A stretch of 64,000 bases of DNA from PALSA-612 sp963776375 (GTDB lineage Bacteria; Actinomycetota; Thermoleophilia; Gaiellales; Gaiellaceae), in the NCBI GenBank assembly GCA_963776375.1, contig CAVZMF010000005.1:372001-436000 (forward strand), read 5' to 3'. Positions within the stretch are counted from its first letter, which is position 1. Each line of letters opens with the position of its first letter. The position numbers and the translations under genes are program-made. Positions 26,529 to 36,612 of this stretch are shown one piece after another. Under the pieces are notes generated by a model. The model was not told the DNA's origin. It made no database searches and was given only the letters and a program-made list of their open reading frames with translations.

Positions 26529-27670
26529 TGCTGATGCAGACGTCACAGGCCGAGATCGACCGGCGCCTGAGCGCGGTTCGCGAGGCCGCGCAGGCGAACG
26601 ACGTGGATGCGGTGGTCGTGTCCGGCTCGGAGTACACGGGCTTCGAGGGCGCCGTCCGCTACCTGAGCGGCTTCCGCATCCTGCATCGCTACGCCCATGT
26701 GGTCGTGCCGGTCGACGGCGACCCCGCAGTCGTCTTCCCGCAGGGAGGCGCGCTGGGTCGGCGACCACGGCGAGGCGTGGCTGGAGCAGGTGTTCGCCGA
26801 GCATCCCGGAAGCTGGATCGCCGACCGGGCGCGGGACAAAGGCTGGAGGCGCATCGGCGTCAGCGGGCTCGACTACGTCATCGCGGTGCGCGACTACCGC
26901 GCGCTCGCCGACGGGCCGGCCGTGATCGTGCCCTTCGACGAGCAGTTCGACCTGGCGCGGGCGGTCAAGTCCGCCGAGGAGCTCGAATCCGTGCGCGAGG
27001 GCATGCGGATCAACGAGGCCGGCGTCGAGGCGGTGCTCCGCGCCTACGAGCTCGGCAAGACCGAGGCCGAGCTGATGGGCGAGGCCGAGCGTGTCTTCAC
27101 GGCCGCCGGCTGCTACCGGACGACGATGGACATGATCCTCGGCGGCCCCGAGGGCGGGGCGTGGCCCGAGTTCAAGTTCCCTTCGGCCGAACGGCGCATC
27201 GGCGCCGACGACCTGCTCCTCTACGGCCTCGAGGTCGCAGGCCCGGGCGGGCACTGGGTCGAGTTCTCCCGGCCGATCTGCGCCGGGAAGCCGTCCGCCG
27301 ACACGCTGTCCGCGATTGGACGCCTACCACGAGTACGCCGAGGCAGCCCGGGCGACGATGAAAGCGGGCGCGACGGCGCACGACGTCCACATGGCCGTCT
27401 CCAAGGGCTTCCACGAGCGCGGTTTCCAGCTCGGCCACGTCACTGGCCACTCGATCGGCATGACCATGATCGAGCACCCGAGGATCGGCGAGGGCAACGA
27501 GACCGTGCTGCGCGAGAACATGGTCGTCTCCATGCACCCGCACGCGATCACGCAGGACGAGCGCGCCTGCCTGTACATGCAGGACACGTGGCTGGTCACG
27601 CGCGGACGGCGGCGTGCCCTTCTCGGACGTGCCGCTCGGGATCTACGACGGCTCGGAGACGACTCTCTAG
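26528..27670 (+). pseudogene. M24 creatinase/prolidase-fold protein lacking canonical metal ligands, frameshifted
   Basis: GTG 26528 or ATG 26534 after GAGAGGAG. N-terminal creatinase domain (VVVSGSEYTGFEGAVRYLSG) and C-terminal pita-bread domain (KSAEELESVREGMRINEAGV, HGRAHD-like region replaced by HVTGHSIGMTMIEHPRIGEG). Frame breaks near 26745, 27320 and 27600 are probably errors. Where M24 metallopeptidases have Asp-x10-Asp it reads LLLYGLEVAGPGGHWVEFSR, and where they have an IEPG Glu it reads VVSMHPHAITQDE. It may therefore be a metal-free hydrolase such as a creatinase-like enzyme rather than a peptidase. TAG 27668-27670. Confidence 0.75.
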
Positions 27671-27774
27671 CTCGTAGCGGCCCGGCTCCGTCTCGCGAAG
27701 CACGACGAATCCCGGCGCTCCAGGCTTTGCTTCGGGCACGACGCAGTCATCGCCGATCGCGTTAGGCTCGTGCC

Positions 27775-28843
27775 GTGAGCGAGCCGAACCTCGACCTCTT
27801 CATCGAGGCGCTGCCGCCGACGCTGCAGCTCGACTACGGCGCGCGGGCCGAAGAGCGGGGCTTCCGGGCCGCGTGGTTCCCGGAGATCACCTTCGGCGAC
27901 GCGTTCGGGCCTGCCACCGCGGTGGCGACGAGGACCTCGCGGATCGGGCTCGGCACCGGCGTGGTCGGAATCTGGAGCCGCTCGGCCGTGACGCTGGCCC
28001 TCCAGGCGGCGACGCTGAACGAGCTCTCCTCGGGGCGGCTGCTGCTCGGCGTCGGCCTGCAGGCGCGCGGCTACGTGGAGGGCTGGCACGGCCAGACCTA
28101 CGAGCGGCCGGTGCGCGCCATGCGCGAGTTCGTGACCATTCTGCGCCGGATCCTGTCCGGCGAGAACGTGACCTTCGAGGGCGAGATCTTCTCCGTGAGG
28201 GACTTCCAGCTGCAGATGGAGCCGCCCGAGCGGCCCGCTCGCATCTACATGGCCGCGATCGGGCCGCAGATGACGAGGCTCGCCGGCGAGCTCGCCGACG
28301 GGATCCTCGGCTACTGCTATTCGGCCGCCTACGTCCGGGAGGCGGTGCTGCCCAACCTGCAGGCGGGAGCAGCGCGCGCGGGTCGCAGCCTGGACGACTT
28401 CGACATCGCCTGCGGCTTCCCGAGCATCGTCTCGCCGGACGGCTCCGCCCTCGAGCAGATCAAGGGACAGGTGATGATGTTCGCGACCGCTCGGCAGCTC
28501 GTCGCCCGAGTACGCGACCAGCTTCGCCGCGGCCGGGTACGACGTCGCCCCGATCCAGGAGCGCGTCGACGCGGCCGACGTCGACGGCGCGCTCGCGCTC
28601 GTCACCGACGAGATGGCCGATGCGATGACGATCGCGGGCACGCCCGACGACGTGCGCCGCCGCATCGACGAGTACCGCGACGCGGGGCTCACGACCGTCG
28701 CGCTCAACCCGTCGCCGCCTGACGTCTGGTTCCCGCTCTATCAGGGGCACTTCCCCGACGCGGCGCTGGCGAGGATCCCCGAGTTCTCGTTCCCCGCGTA
28801 CCTGGGCGTGATCGACGCCACGCTCGACCTCGGAGCCGCGTGA
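27775..28843 (+). CDS. LLM-class (F420/flavin) oxidoreductase
   Basis: About 355 residues from GTG 27775. Luciferase-like TIM barrel: YGARAEERGFRAAWFPEITF, TRTSRIGLGTGVVGIWSRSA, LNELSSGRLLLGVGLQARGY, VRAMREFVTILRRILSGENV and ARIYMAAIGPQMTRLAGELA. One frame change near 28490-28510; the C-terminus (AMTIAGTPDDVRRRIDEYRD and LTTVALNPSPPD) is intact. The family uses F420H2 or FMN; actinobacterial members of this type are often F420-dependent. The substrate is unknown. TGA overlaps the next GTG by 4 bases, linking it to the amidinohydrolase-like gene. Confidence 0.83.
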
Positions 28844-29965
28844 GCGAGCGCGAGCCCGTTCCGTTCCGCGTCGTCACGGCCGACGGCGAGACGATCGACC
28901 TCACGTACTCGTCGCCGCGGCCGGAGGCCGAGCACGACGAGCAGGCGCTGCTCGCGGAGACGCCGTGGTTCGAGGCCGGCAAGCCGCTTCGCAACTACAT
29001 GCTCCACGAGACCGACTTCTACGACGAGGTCGAGCAGATCTGGGGCCGGCGCTGGGGGGCTGAGGGCATCGGCAAGCTGCGCGAGGTGCTCGTCTCGCGG
29101 CCGACCGAGAACGAGGTCCGGCCCGAGTACGCCGACGAGTGGCAGTACTACTACTCCTCGGCAGCCGGGAACGCGGACCTCGGCAGGCTGCAGGCGCAGT
29201 TCGACGAGTACTACGACGTGCTGCGCGCGAACGGCGTCCGCGTCCACTCCGTCGAGGCCCCTGTTCCGGCGATCGGTGCCTACGGCTACATCAAGAACCT
29301 CGTCACGCTGGCCGGCGCCGGGCTCGTCGTGCGCGGCGGCGTGATCATGCACCGCTACGGGCTGGGCTCGTGGCAGCGCGGGCGCGAGGTGATCTGGGCG
29401 AAGGCGTTCGCGGCGCTCCAGCTCCCCGTCTACCTGACCATCCACGGCCGCGGCATCTGCGAGCCGGGCGCGGGCCGGTGGCTCGACGCAGAAGACGTTC
29501 GTCTTCAACGAGAGCGTGGTCGCGAACGAGGAGGGGCTACGGCAGCTGCAGTTCGTGCTCGAGGGGCTCGGCGTCGAGTTCGTGCTCGCGCACAGCCCGG
29601 GCTGGGTCGACTCGATCGCCGGGGGCAACATCGGCACCTCGCACATGGACATGGTGCTGCTCGTGCCCGACGAGCGCGTCGCCGTGCTCTCGCCGCACCT
29701 CGTCAACTACGGCTTCGTCCGCGAGCTCGTGCGGCGCGACTTCACGATCGTCGAGGTGCCCGTCGAGGAGTACTGGGACCTGGCCGTGAACGGCGTCACG
29801 CTCGAGCCGGGCAAGGTCGTGGTGAACCAGGGCTCGCCGACCGTCATCTCCGCGCTGGAGAAGGCGGGCGTCGAGGTGATCCAGGTCGACTTCTCGGAGA
29901 GCCAGAAGTTCGCCATCGCCGGCCTCCACTGCGCGACGCTCGAGTTGGTCAGGGACCAGCCCTAG
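28840..29965 (+). CDS. Amidinotransferase/DDAH-like guanidine-modifying enzyme
   Basis: About 374 residues from GTG 28840. Pentein fold of the arginine deiminase/DDAH/amidinotransferase group: LREVLVSRPTENEVRPEYAD, LVVRGGVIMHRYGLGSWQRG, then after one frame change at ~29490 the catalytic His in GGNIGTSHMDMVLLVPDERV and the nucleophile Cys at the C-terminal end in AIAGLHCATLELVRDQP. These enzymes hydrolyse or transfer amidino groups of arginine-like compounds. No donor-acceptor context for a transferase is seen, so a hydrolase of a guanidino substrate is favoured. Overlaps the convergent livM end by 17 bases. Confidence 0.75.
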
Positions 29966-31016
29966 CCGAAGCAGCGCGGCGGAATCCGCGCCACCGCTGC
30001 GGGAAAGAGAATTCCCTTCCGCCCGTGATCCCGGCCGGACGGAGCAGCAGGATCACGAGCATGACGATGGCGATGCCGACCAGACTCGTCCCGCTCGGCG
30101 CCTTGATGCCCCAACCGAAGACGTGGATGCCTAGCTCGGCGTTACTGAGCAGGATGTTGAACAGGCTGACGACGACCGCCCCGACGACCGCTCCCCACAG
30201 GCTCGAGATGCCCCCGACGACGAGCATGGCCAGGGTGAGAAAGGTTAGGTCGAGGTACACCTGGTTTGCGCTGATGCTGCCGAGCAGATGGACGTAGAGG
30301 CCGCCGGCGAACCCTGAGAGGGCACCCGAGAGCGTGAATGCGAGCAGGCGCTGCCGATGGATGTCGATGCCCGCCGCGCGTGCTGCAGCAGGGTCCTCAC
30401 GGGCCGCCCGTAGTTGTCGTCCAAACCGGCTCCGCTGGTACGTGAACGCGATGCCGATGACGGCGACGGCGCCGATCGTCGACTGCCAGTAGTCGGTCGT
30501 GACCGGGATGAGCGACTCGACCGTCGCGCCCGGTCCGATGCTGTTCCAGTTGTACAGGAGGTTGTAGGTGATACCGAGCACTGCGAGCGTGGCAATGCCT
30601 GCCGCGATTCCGGACAGGCGCATCAGCGGGATCCCGACCGCGAAGGCGTAGACACCGCCGAGGCCTGCGGCCAGCGCCAGAGACCAGGCACTCGAGATGG
30701 AGTGGTCGCGCAACAGGGGGAACAGAGTCGGGAGGACACCGGGCTTCGTGTCGATCGGAATCGTCATCACACCGGCGGAGAAGGCGCCGATCGCGGCGAA
30801 GCTGATCTGGCCGAACGAGATCACGCCGGAGTTGCCGACGAACATATAGAGAGCGGCGACGATGGCCACGTACACGATCGCGGTCAGGTACTTCACCTGG
30901 TCCGCTGAGGAGGCGAAAAGCCCGGACGAGAGCGCGAGCAGGGCCACGAGGGCCACCGGGCCGAGCAGCTGTTCGAGACCTCTCGTCCGCTCACACCCGC
31001 TCCACCGATCTGCCAC
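29949..31016 (-). CDS. livM: Branched-chain amino acid-type ABC permease
   Basis: 355 residues, intact. About ten membrane helices: LTAIVYVAIVAALYMFVGNS, then GVISFGQISFAAIGAFSAGV (the LivM-type GxxSxGQ..F..IGAY motif), AEDPAAARAAGI-type loop AAREDPAAARAAGIDIHRQR, and LTFLTLAMLVVGGISSLWGA. It pairs with LivH to form the channel of a HAAT-family importer. ATG 31016 overlaps livH by 26 bases. The C-terminal tail RGFRRAASARAGP overlaps the convergent gene. Confidence 0.88.
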   Translation of the reverse strand: MADRWSGCERTRGLEQLLGPVALVALLALSSGLFASSADQVKYLTAIVYVAIVAALYMFVGNSGVISFGQISFAAIGAFSAGVMTIPIDTKPGVLPTLFPLLRDHSISSAWSLALAAGLGGVYAFAVGIPLMRLSGIAAGIATLAVLGITYNLLYNWNSIGPGATVESLIPVTTDYWQSTIGAVAVIGIAFTYQRSRFGRQLRAAREDPAAARAAGIDIHRQRLLAFTLSGALSGFAGGLYVHLLGSISANQVYLDLTFLTLAMLVVGGISSLWGAVVGAVVVSLFNILLSNAELGIHVFGWGIKAPSGTSLVGIAIVMLVILLLRPAGITGGREFSFPQRWRGFRRAASARAGP

Positions 31017-31910
31017 CGTGCGCGAACAGGCCAGCCGGGCGCAGGAGCAGCGCGATGATGACGGCGAGGTAGATCACGGAGGGCATGTAGAGGTTGGACG
31101 TGAACGGCGTCTCCCCCGACGACGGGAGCTCGGCGCCGACGAGCGAGATGGCGAAGCCCATCGCGAATCCACCGAGCGTCGCCGAGAGGAGCCGGTTGAT
31201 CCCGCCGGCGACGACGCCGACGAGGACGAACAGGGTCTCGTACAGGCCGGTGGTCGGGGTGACCGAGGCGCTGCCGATGCTGAGGACGACCGCCGCGACC
31301 GCGGCCAGCACGCCCGAGATCGCCACCGCGGCCATGATCACGGTGTCCGCCCTGACGCCCAGCAGCCGTGCTGTCCGGAAGTCCATGGACGCGGCGCGCA
31401 TCTGCAGCCCGATCGACGTCCGGTTGAGAAGCAGCGCGAGTCCGCCGAGGGAGAAGACGCCTGCGCCGATGGCGAGGATCGATGCCCAGCGGACGTGCAG
31501 CGAGCCGATCGTGGCCGCCTGGTTGAGCTGCGCGAGCGTCCCGATCGGGTCCCCGATGATGCCGAACCGACGGTACGTGTACTGAACGAGGGCGGCGTTC
31601 TCGAGCAGGATAGGCGAGCGCGAAGGTGGCGACGAGCATCGTCGAGGGGTCGGCCGTCCGCAGCGGCCGGAAGGCGATCCGCTCCATCAGGAGCGACGCG
31701 ACGACTGCGACGAGGACGGCGGCGAGGATGCTCGCGGCATCGGGCCAGGAGTCGGTGAACGCGAGCGCGTAGGCGGCGAGCCATGATCAGCTGGCCGTAG
31801 GCGAAGTTGATCAGGCGGAGCACGCCGAACACGAGGCCGATCCCGACCGCGATGAGTGCGAAGACGGCGCCGAGGCCGATCGCGTCGATGAGGTTCTGGA
31901 CGTGGATCAC
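30991..31910 (-). pseudogene. livH: Branched-chain amino acid-type ABC permease, frameshifted
   Basis: GTG 31910 (GTGA overlap with livF): IHVQNLIDAIGLGAVFALIA then VGIGLVFGVLRLINFAYGQL (the LivH 'NFAHG' motif as NFAYG). Frame changes at ~31785 and ~31610, then MERIAFRPLRTADPSTMLVA, QMRAASMDFRTARLLGVRAD (EAA-like loop MRAxxxDxxxAxLxGI) and GASVTPTTGLYE-type helices to TGA 30991. The two indels are probably errors. Confidence 0.82.
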
Positions 31911-32632
31911 GAGGCGAGATAGGCGGCGATGATGCGCTCCGTGTCGTCCGCGTCGGCCGGAGTCAGGGTCATGCGCAACTCGCCGTTCGTCAGCGACGTA
32001 GGTTCGGTCGGCGAGAGCGACGGTGCGCTGCGCGCGCTGCTCGACGAGCAGGACGGTCACGCCGCGCTCGCGGATCTTCAGCGAGCGCGTCGAAGACGAC
32101 GTCCACGATCGTCGGCGCCAGGCCCAGGGAAGGCTCGTCCAGGAGCAGGACGGACGGCCCCGCCAGGAGCGCACGGGCGATCGCGAGCTGCTGCTGCTGC
32201 CCGCCCGAGAGGACGCCGGCAGGTCTCGCCTCGGAACTCCTGGACGACCGGGAACAGCTCCTCGACCCAGCGCGCGGTCCTCGTCGACCCCGTCGCGGCC
32301 GTCGCGGCCGACGAGCCCGAGGCGCAGGTTCTCCTCGACCGTCAGTTCGGCGAAGATCCTGCGACCCTCCGGGACGAGCGCGATGCCCGCCCGCGCGATC
32401 GTCTCCGGCTTCCTGCCGACGATCGAGCGCGCCGTGCGAGGCGGATGTCGCCGGACTGCGGCCGGACCATGCCGGTGATCGTGTGCAGGGTCGTCGACTT
32501 GCCCGCCCCGTTGGGGCCGATGAGGCCGACGATCTCGCCCTTGCCGACGGTCAGGTCGAGCTTGCGGACGGCCGGGACCGACCCGTAGGTGACCCAGAGG
32601 TCGGCCAGTTCGAGGGCCGGGACCATGCTCAT
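31907..32632 (-). pseudogene. livF: Branched-chain amino acid-type ABC ATPase (LivF), frameshifted
   Basis: ATG 32632: PALELADLWVTYGSVPAVRK, Walker A IVGLIGPNGAGKSTTLHTIT, then across frames EGRRIFAELTVEENLRLGLV, a LSGGQQQQLAIARALLAG signature, LLLDEPSLGLAPTIVD Walker B and EIRERGVTVLLVEQRAQRTV, ending AAYLAS. The reading frame upstream is continuous with livG (HEGAPMSMVP), most likely because one base is missing or extra in a G5C4 run near 32640 that hides the livG stop. Confidence 0.82.
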
Positions 32633-33410
32633 CGGGGCCCCCTCGTGGACGGCGCTCTCGCCGAGATAGGCGGCCGTCACGTCGAGGTTGGCGCGGATCT
32701 CCTGCGGTGTGCCCTCGGCCAGCGTGCGGCCCTGGTCGAGCACGTGGATCCGGTCGCAGACCTCCATGATCAGCGCCATGTTGTGGTCGATCAGCAGCAC
32801 GCCGGCCTCGTACTCGTCGCGCACCGAGCGGACGACGGCGGCGAAGTCCGGGCACCTCTGCCTCCGGCAGGCCGGCAGCCGGCTCGTCCATCAGCACGAA
32901 CCTCGGCGCCGTCGCGAGCGCCCGCGCCACGCCGAGCTTGCGCTCGTCGCCGTGCGCGAGCGTCGACGCCGGGCCTCGAGCCGTAGGCCGCGAGCCCGAG
33001 GAGCTCGAGCAGGCTCGCCGCCCGATCGCGCGCCACGCCGGCTGCGCGCTCCGGAGCCGAGCGCCGCCACCTCGACGTTCTCGCGCACGGAGAGCGAGCC
33101 GAACGAGCGGCTGTGCTGGAACGTGCGGGCGAGCCCTGCGCGGCCGCGGCGGTGCGGTGCTCCACGACGTGATCAGCTCGTCGGCCAGCGCGACCGAGCC
33201 CGAGGTCGGGAAGTCGAAGCCGGTCATGACGTTGACGAGCGTCGTCTTGCCGGCGCCGTTCGGGCCGATCAGCCCGACGACCTCGTGGCGGTGGACCTCG
33301 AGGTCGACGCCCCGGAGCGCGTGGACGCCCTCGAAGGCGCGCGAGACGCCGGTGGCCCGGAGACTGCCTCCGGGCCACCGGCTCGCCTCACGCGAGACGT
33401 CGTCCGTCAA
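32630..33410 (-). pseudogene. livG: Branched-chain amino acid-type ABC ATPase (LivG), frameshifted
   Basis: TTG 33410: LRATGVSRAFEGVHALRGVD, HEVVGLIGPNGAGKTTLVNV then MTGFDFPTSGSVAL; frame changes follow near 33160, 33060, 32965 and 32850. RTFQ-type and signature regions are broken but ERKLGVARALATAPRFVLMD then EPAAGLPEAE and DEYEAGVLLIDHNMALIMEV with CDRIHVLDQGRTLAEGTPQE are clear LivG hallmarks. The end is set at the predicted ATGA overlap with livF. Confidence 0.8.
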
Positions 33411-33416
33411 TGCCGC

Positions 33417-34615
33417 TCAGAGACGGCCCAGCTTCTTCGCCGTGTAGAGCTGGACGAACTTCGGCTTCGAGTTCTGCACCTGCATGACCCGGTAGGAGCG
33501 GCCGAAGACGCTGTGCAGCTTCGGCAGAGAAGCTGACCTTGCCCGAGATCGTGGGCAGGCCCTTGAACTTCTGCATGATCGCCGCGAGCACTGCGCCCTT
33601 GGTCGATCCCTTCGCCTGCTTGACCGCCGCCGCGACACCGTCGACGGCAGCCGCGCCGGTGACGAAGCCGCCCGTCGCCGGCGGCTGGTGGATCGCGGTC
33701 ATCTGGCCGATCAGTCGCTTCACCGCGGCGCTCGGGTCGTCGCCGAACGCGGACGCATACGTCACGTACCAGTAGTTCGAGACCGCCGGGCTCTTCGGGT
33801 ACCAGAACGTCCCGTCCCCGGCCCATGAGTTCATGATCGGCGTGTTGTTGTTGAGGCTGCGGATGCCGGCCACGAACGCCGGCCAGTCCGGCGGGAACCC
33901 GTCGCAGACCGCGATCATCGCAGCCTTGTGCGCGTTCACGCGGCTGACCACGCCCTGCACCTGATTCTGGCCGGTCGTGTAGCTCTCCGTATCGACGATC
34001 GTGCCGCCGAGCTGCTTGTAGCGCGATGTGAAGGCCTGGATGATGTTCTTGAAGTAGACGAGCAGGTTGTTGGTGACCGTGATCGCCGTCTTCCAGTGCT
34101 TGACGTTGTAGGCGTACTCGGCCATCGCCGCACCCTCGTCCTGCGCCACGTTTCCGTAGCTGAACGCGAGCTTGCCGGCCGCGCCGAAGCGCTTCGGGCC
34201 CATCTGGTCGGTGCCGATGCAGGGTGCGATCGTGAGCAACCCCTTGCTCAGGAACTCCTGGATCGCCGCCGTCGCGAAGTCGACGTCGCAGGTCACCATG
34301 CCCACCACGGCGCCCTTCGAGACCACGTTGTCGACACAGGACTTCGAGACGTCTGGCTTCGAGTTCTGCGTGTCGCAGCTGATCACCTCGAGCTTGGCCC
34401 CGTTCACGCCTCCGAGGCCGTTGATCTTCTTGGCCTCGAGCCGTGCTGCGGTCAGCGCCGGGTTGTCGAACGGCGCCATCTGACCGCTGAGGTCGGCCGC
34501 GAAGCCGATGCACGATCTTGCCCTTCGCCCCGGACGCGGTGGTCACCCCCACGGCCGCAACGGTGACGGCCGCGGCCAGAACCACCGCGAGCCCCCACCT
34601 CTTCGTACCTCTCAT
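33417..34615 (-). pseudogene. livJ: Branched-chain amino acid-type substrate-binding protein, frameshifted
   Basis: ATG 34615: MRGTKRWGLAVVLAAAVTVA then AVGVTTASGAKGK is a signal peptide. After a break near 34513 comes a type I periplasmic-binding fold: MAPFDNPALTAARLEAKKIN, LEVISCDTQNSKPDVSKSCV, VGMVTCDVDFATAAIQEFLS, GRAEALQ-like PKRFGAAGKLAFSYGNVAQD, QAFTSRYKQLGGTIVDTESY and SWAGDGTFWYPKSPAVSNYW. A second break at ~33525 leads to FVQLYTAKKLGRL and TGA 33417. Ligand unknown; amide or guanidino compounds fit the neighbours better than leucine. Confidence 0.82.
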
Positions 34616-35488
34616 GCTGCCCTCCCTTCGGTGCTGCTTGACGATGCAAACTGCGATGAATCGTGCCCGCCCGCGCTCCGCCAGCTCCCGCGGAGGGAGC
34701 CGCCACAGCGAGTCCTCGAAGTCGTTACCGAAGGTACCGTCGTCCGAGAAGACCTCGAGGTCGTAACAGCCTGCCCACCCCGTCCGCTCGACCGCGTCGA
34801 GGATCGGGGCGAGGTCGATGACGCCGTCGCCCGGGAGCACGCGGTCGCACCAGCTCCGGGTCGGCCTGCGCCAGTCGTTCACCTGGACGGCGACGAAGCG
34901 GTCGCCGTAGCGCGCGATCTCGTCCTCGAGCGCCGGCGTGTCCCACAGGTGCCAGGTGTCGAAGACGAGCCCGACGTCCGCGCCGGCCTCGTCGACGAGC
35001 GCGGCGGCGTCCCCGAGCGTGGTCACGAGCGTCCAGTCCTCCTGCTCGTAGCTCGACATCGGCTCGAGCCCGACGGGAATGCCGAGCCGCGCCGACTCGT
35101 CGGCGAGCGCGCGCAGCCCCTCGGCGAGCGTCGCACGGGCCTCGTCTTCGCCGAGGTCTCCCGCCGGCCCGGTCGGGCAGACGAACGCCGTCGGCTCAAA
35201 GGGCGCCAGGCGCCGCATCCCCGCCACGATCGCCTCGACCCGCTCCCCGGGGTCGCTCGGCCCCGGGAACTTCGGCAGCGGCAGGACCGAGGGAACCGCC
35301 GTGACGGCCGCGCTCGCCTCGAGCCCGCTCTCCCGGAACGCGTCCAGCTGCTCTGCTTCGCGGCCCTCGACGAGCTTGCCCTCGAAGATCGAGATGCCGT
35401 CGGCTCCGGCGGCGGCATAGGCGGCGAGGTCGTCCTCGAAGCTCGCCGGCAGCGTCGAGAGCTCGCAGATCGCGAAGCGCCTACGCAA
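34616..35488 (-). CDS. Sugar phosphate isomerase/epimerase-like TIM-barrel protein
   Basis: TTG 35488, overlapping the upstream LLM stop by 8 bases. Xylose-isomerase-like barrel (AP_endonuc_2): FEDDLAAYAAAGADGISIFE, LGIPVGLEPMSSYEQEDW, ADVGLVFDTWHLWDTPALED, FVAVQVNDWRRPTR, YDLEVFSDDGTFGNDFEDS with the usual metal-ligand positions Glu, Asp, His. The family domain ends near 34680; no stop is seen in frame before the livJ start, so the true 3' end is probably hidden by an indel and 34616 is only the limit. Likely acts on a catabolic intermediate. Confidence 0.72.
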
Positions 35489-36566
35489 CCGCCGCCCCTT
35501 CGCGGTCGCCCGACTTGAAGTGCGGCATGACCGTGTCTGCGAACAGCTCCTGCGCCTTGATCGCCTGCCAGTGGGCGAAGCCGCCTGCGTTGACAGTGAT
35601 CGAGACCTCGGTCAGCCCCTCGCAGACGTCCCGGACGGCCTCGATGCGCTCGATGATGTCGTCCGGTGTGCCCACCCAGACGACGTCGCCGTCGATCATC
35701 TCCTCGTAGGGCATCTGCGAGAGCTTCTCCATGATCCCGGAGATGTAGAAGCCGTAGCCCGAGGCCTCCATGTCCTCGGCCGGCGGGAAGTTCACGTGCG
35801 GGTCGATCAGCGGTGACGCGTTGCCCTCGAGGAACTGCCGCATGCCGCGCTCCGCCTCGCGCCGCGCGTTGTCGCGGTCCTCGTCGATGTAGCAGGCGTG
35901 GATCCAGACGATGTCGGGCTCGGTGCCGTGCTCGGCGCACCTGGCGCGGTAGAGGTCGAGCTGATCCTTGAGCGCCGCGTAGGGAAGGAGTGGCGGCACG
36001 ACGACGGCCCAGCCGTTCTCCGCGGCCAGCTCGTAGGTGCGGTCGCTCGTCCCGCCCAGGAAGACGCGGAGCTTGTGCTCCGGCCGCGGCCAGATCTGCG
36101 CCTCGTCGATCTTGTAGAACTGCCCGTCGTAGGAGAAGCGCTCGTCCTGCAGCGCCTGGAAGAGGATGTCGAGCGACTCCTCGTAGCGGTCCCGCGTCTC
36201 GCGGATCGGGACCCCGGCTTTCGCCGGGATCCAGCCGTGGCCGCGCAGGGCGCCGAACTCGTAGCGCCCGTCGAAGAGGATCGCGGCGGCCGCGATCTGC
36301 GAGGCCAGCATGGCCGGGTTGTGGTAGGGCAGGACGTGCCCGAGCGTCCGGAACTTGATGTTCTTCGTCCGGGCGGCGCACTCGCCCCAGAGCGCGAACG
36401 GGTTGGCGGAGATCGAGAACTTCGGGAAGAAGAAGTGCTCGATCACGGCGTAGGCGTCGTAGCCGAGCCGGTCCGCGTGCACGACCTGCTCGATCACCTC
36501 GTCGTACGCGCGCTTGGGGGTCTTGCCGCCCCAGTACTGGATTTCCGAGTAGATCGAGAACCTCAT
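35481..36566 (-). CDS. LLM-class flavin-dependent oxidoreductase
   Basis: 361 residues, intact, ATG 36566 with an excellent ribosome site AAGGAGGTGTG. Bacterial-luciferase-like barrel: MRFSIYSEIQYWGGKTPKRA, LGYDAYAVIEHFFFPKFSIS, LGHVLPYHNPAMLASQIAAA, ETRDRYEESLDILFQALQDE and RVFLGGTSDRTYELAAENG. It resembles FMN-linked alkanal or alkanesulfonate monooxygenase-like proteins. It stands between the FAD oxidoreductase and the isomerase-like gene at the head of the liv operon, so an oxygenation step for the imported compound is plausible. Confidence 0.85.
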   Translation of the reverse strand: MRFSIYSEIQYWGGKTPKRAYDEVIEQVVHADRLGYDAYAVIEHFFFPKFSISANPFALWGECAARTKNIKFRTLGHVLPYHNPAMLASQIAAAAILFDGRYEFGALRGHGWIPAKAGVPIRETRDRYEESLDILFQALQDERFSYDGQFYKIDEAQIWPRPEHKLRVFLGGTSDRTYELAAENGWAVVVPPLLPYAALKDQLDLYRARCAEHGTEPDIVWIHACYIDEDRDNARREAERGMRQFLEGNASPLIDPHVNFPPAEDMEASGYGFYISGIMEKLSQMPYEEMIDGDVVWVGTPDDIIERIEAVRDVCEGLTEVSITVNAGGFAHWQAIKAQELFADTVMPHFKSGDREGAAVA

Positions 36567-36612
36567 CACACCTCCTTCGAATGTCCGACTTTGAACGGAT
36601 TTGGATCGGGTG

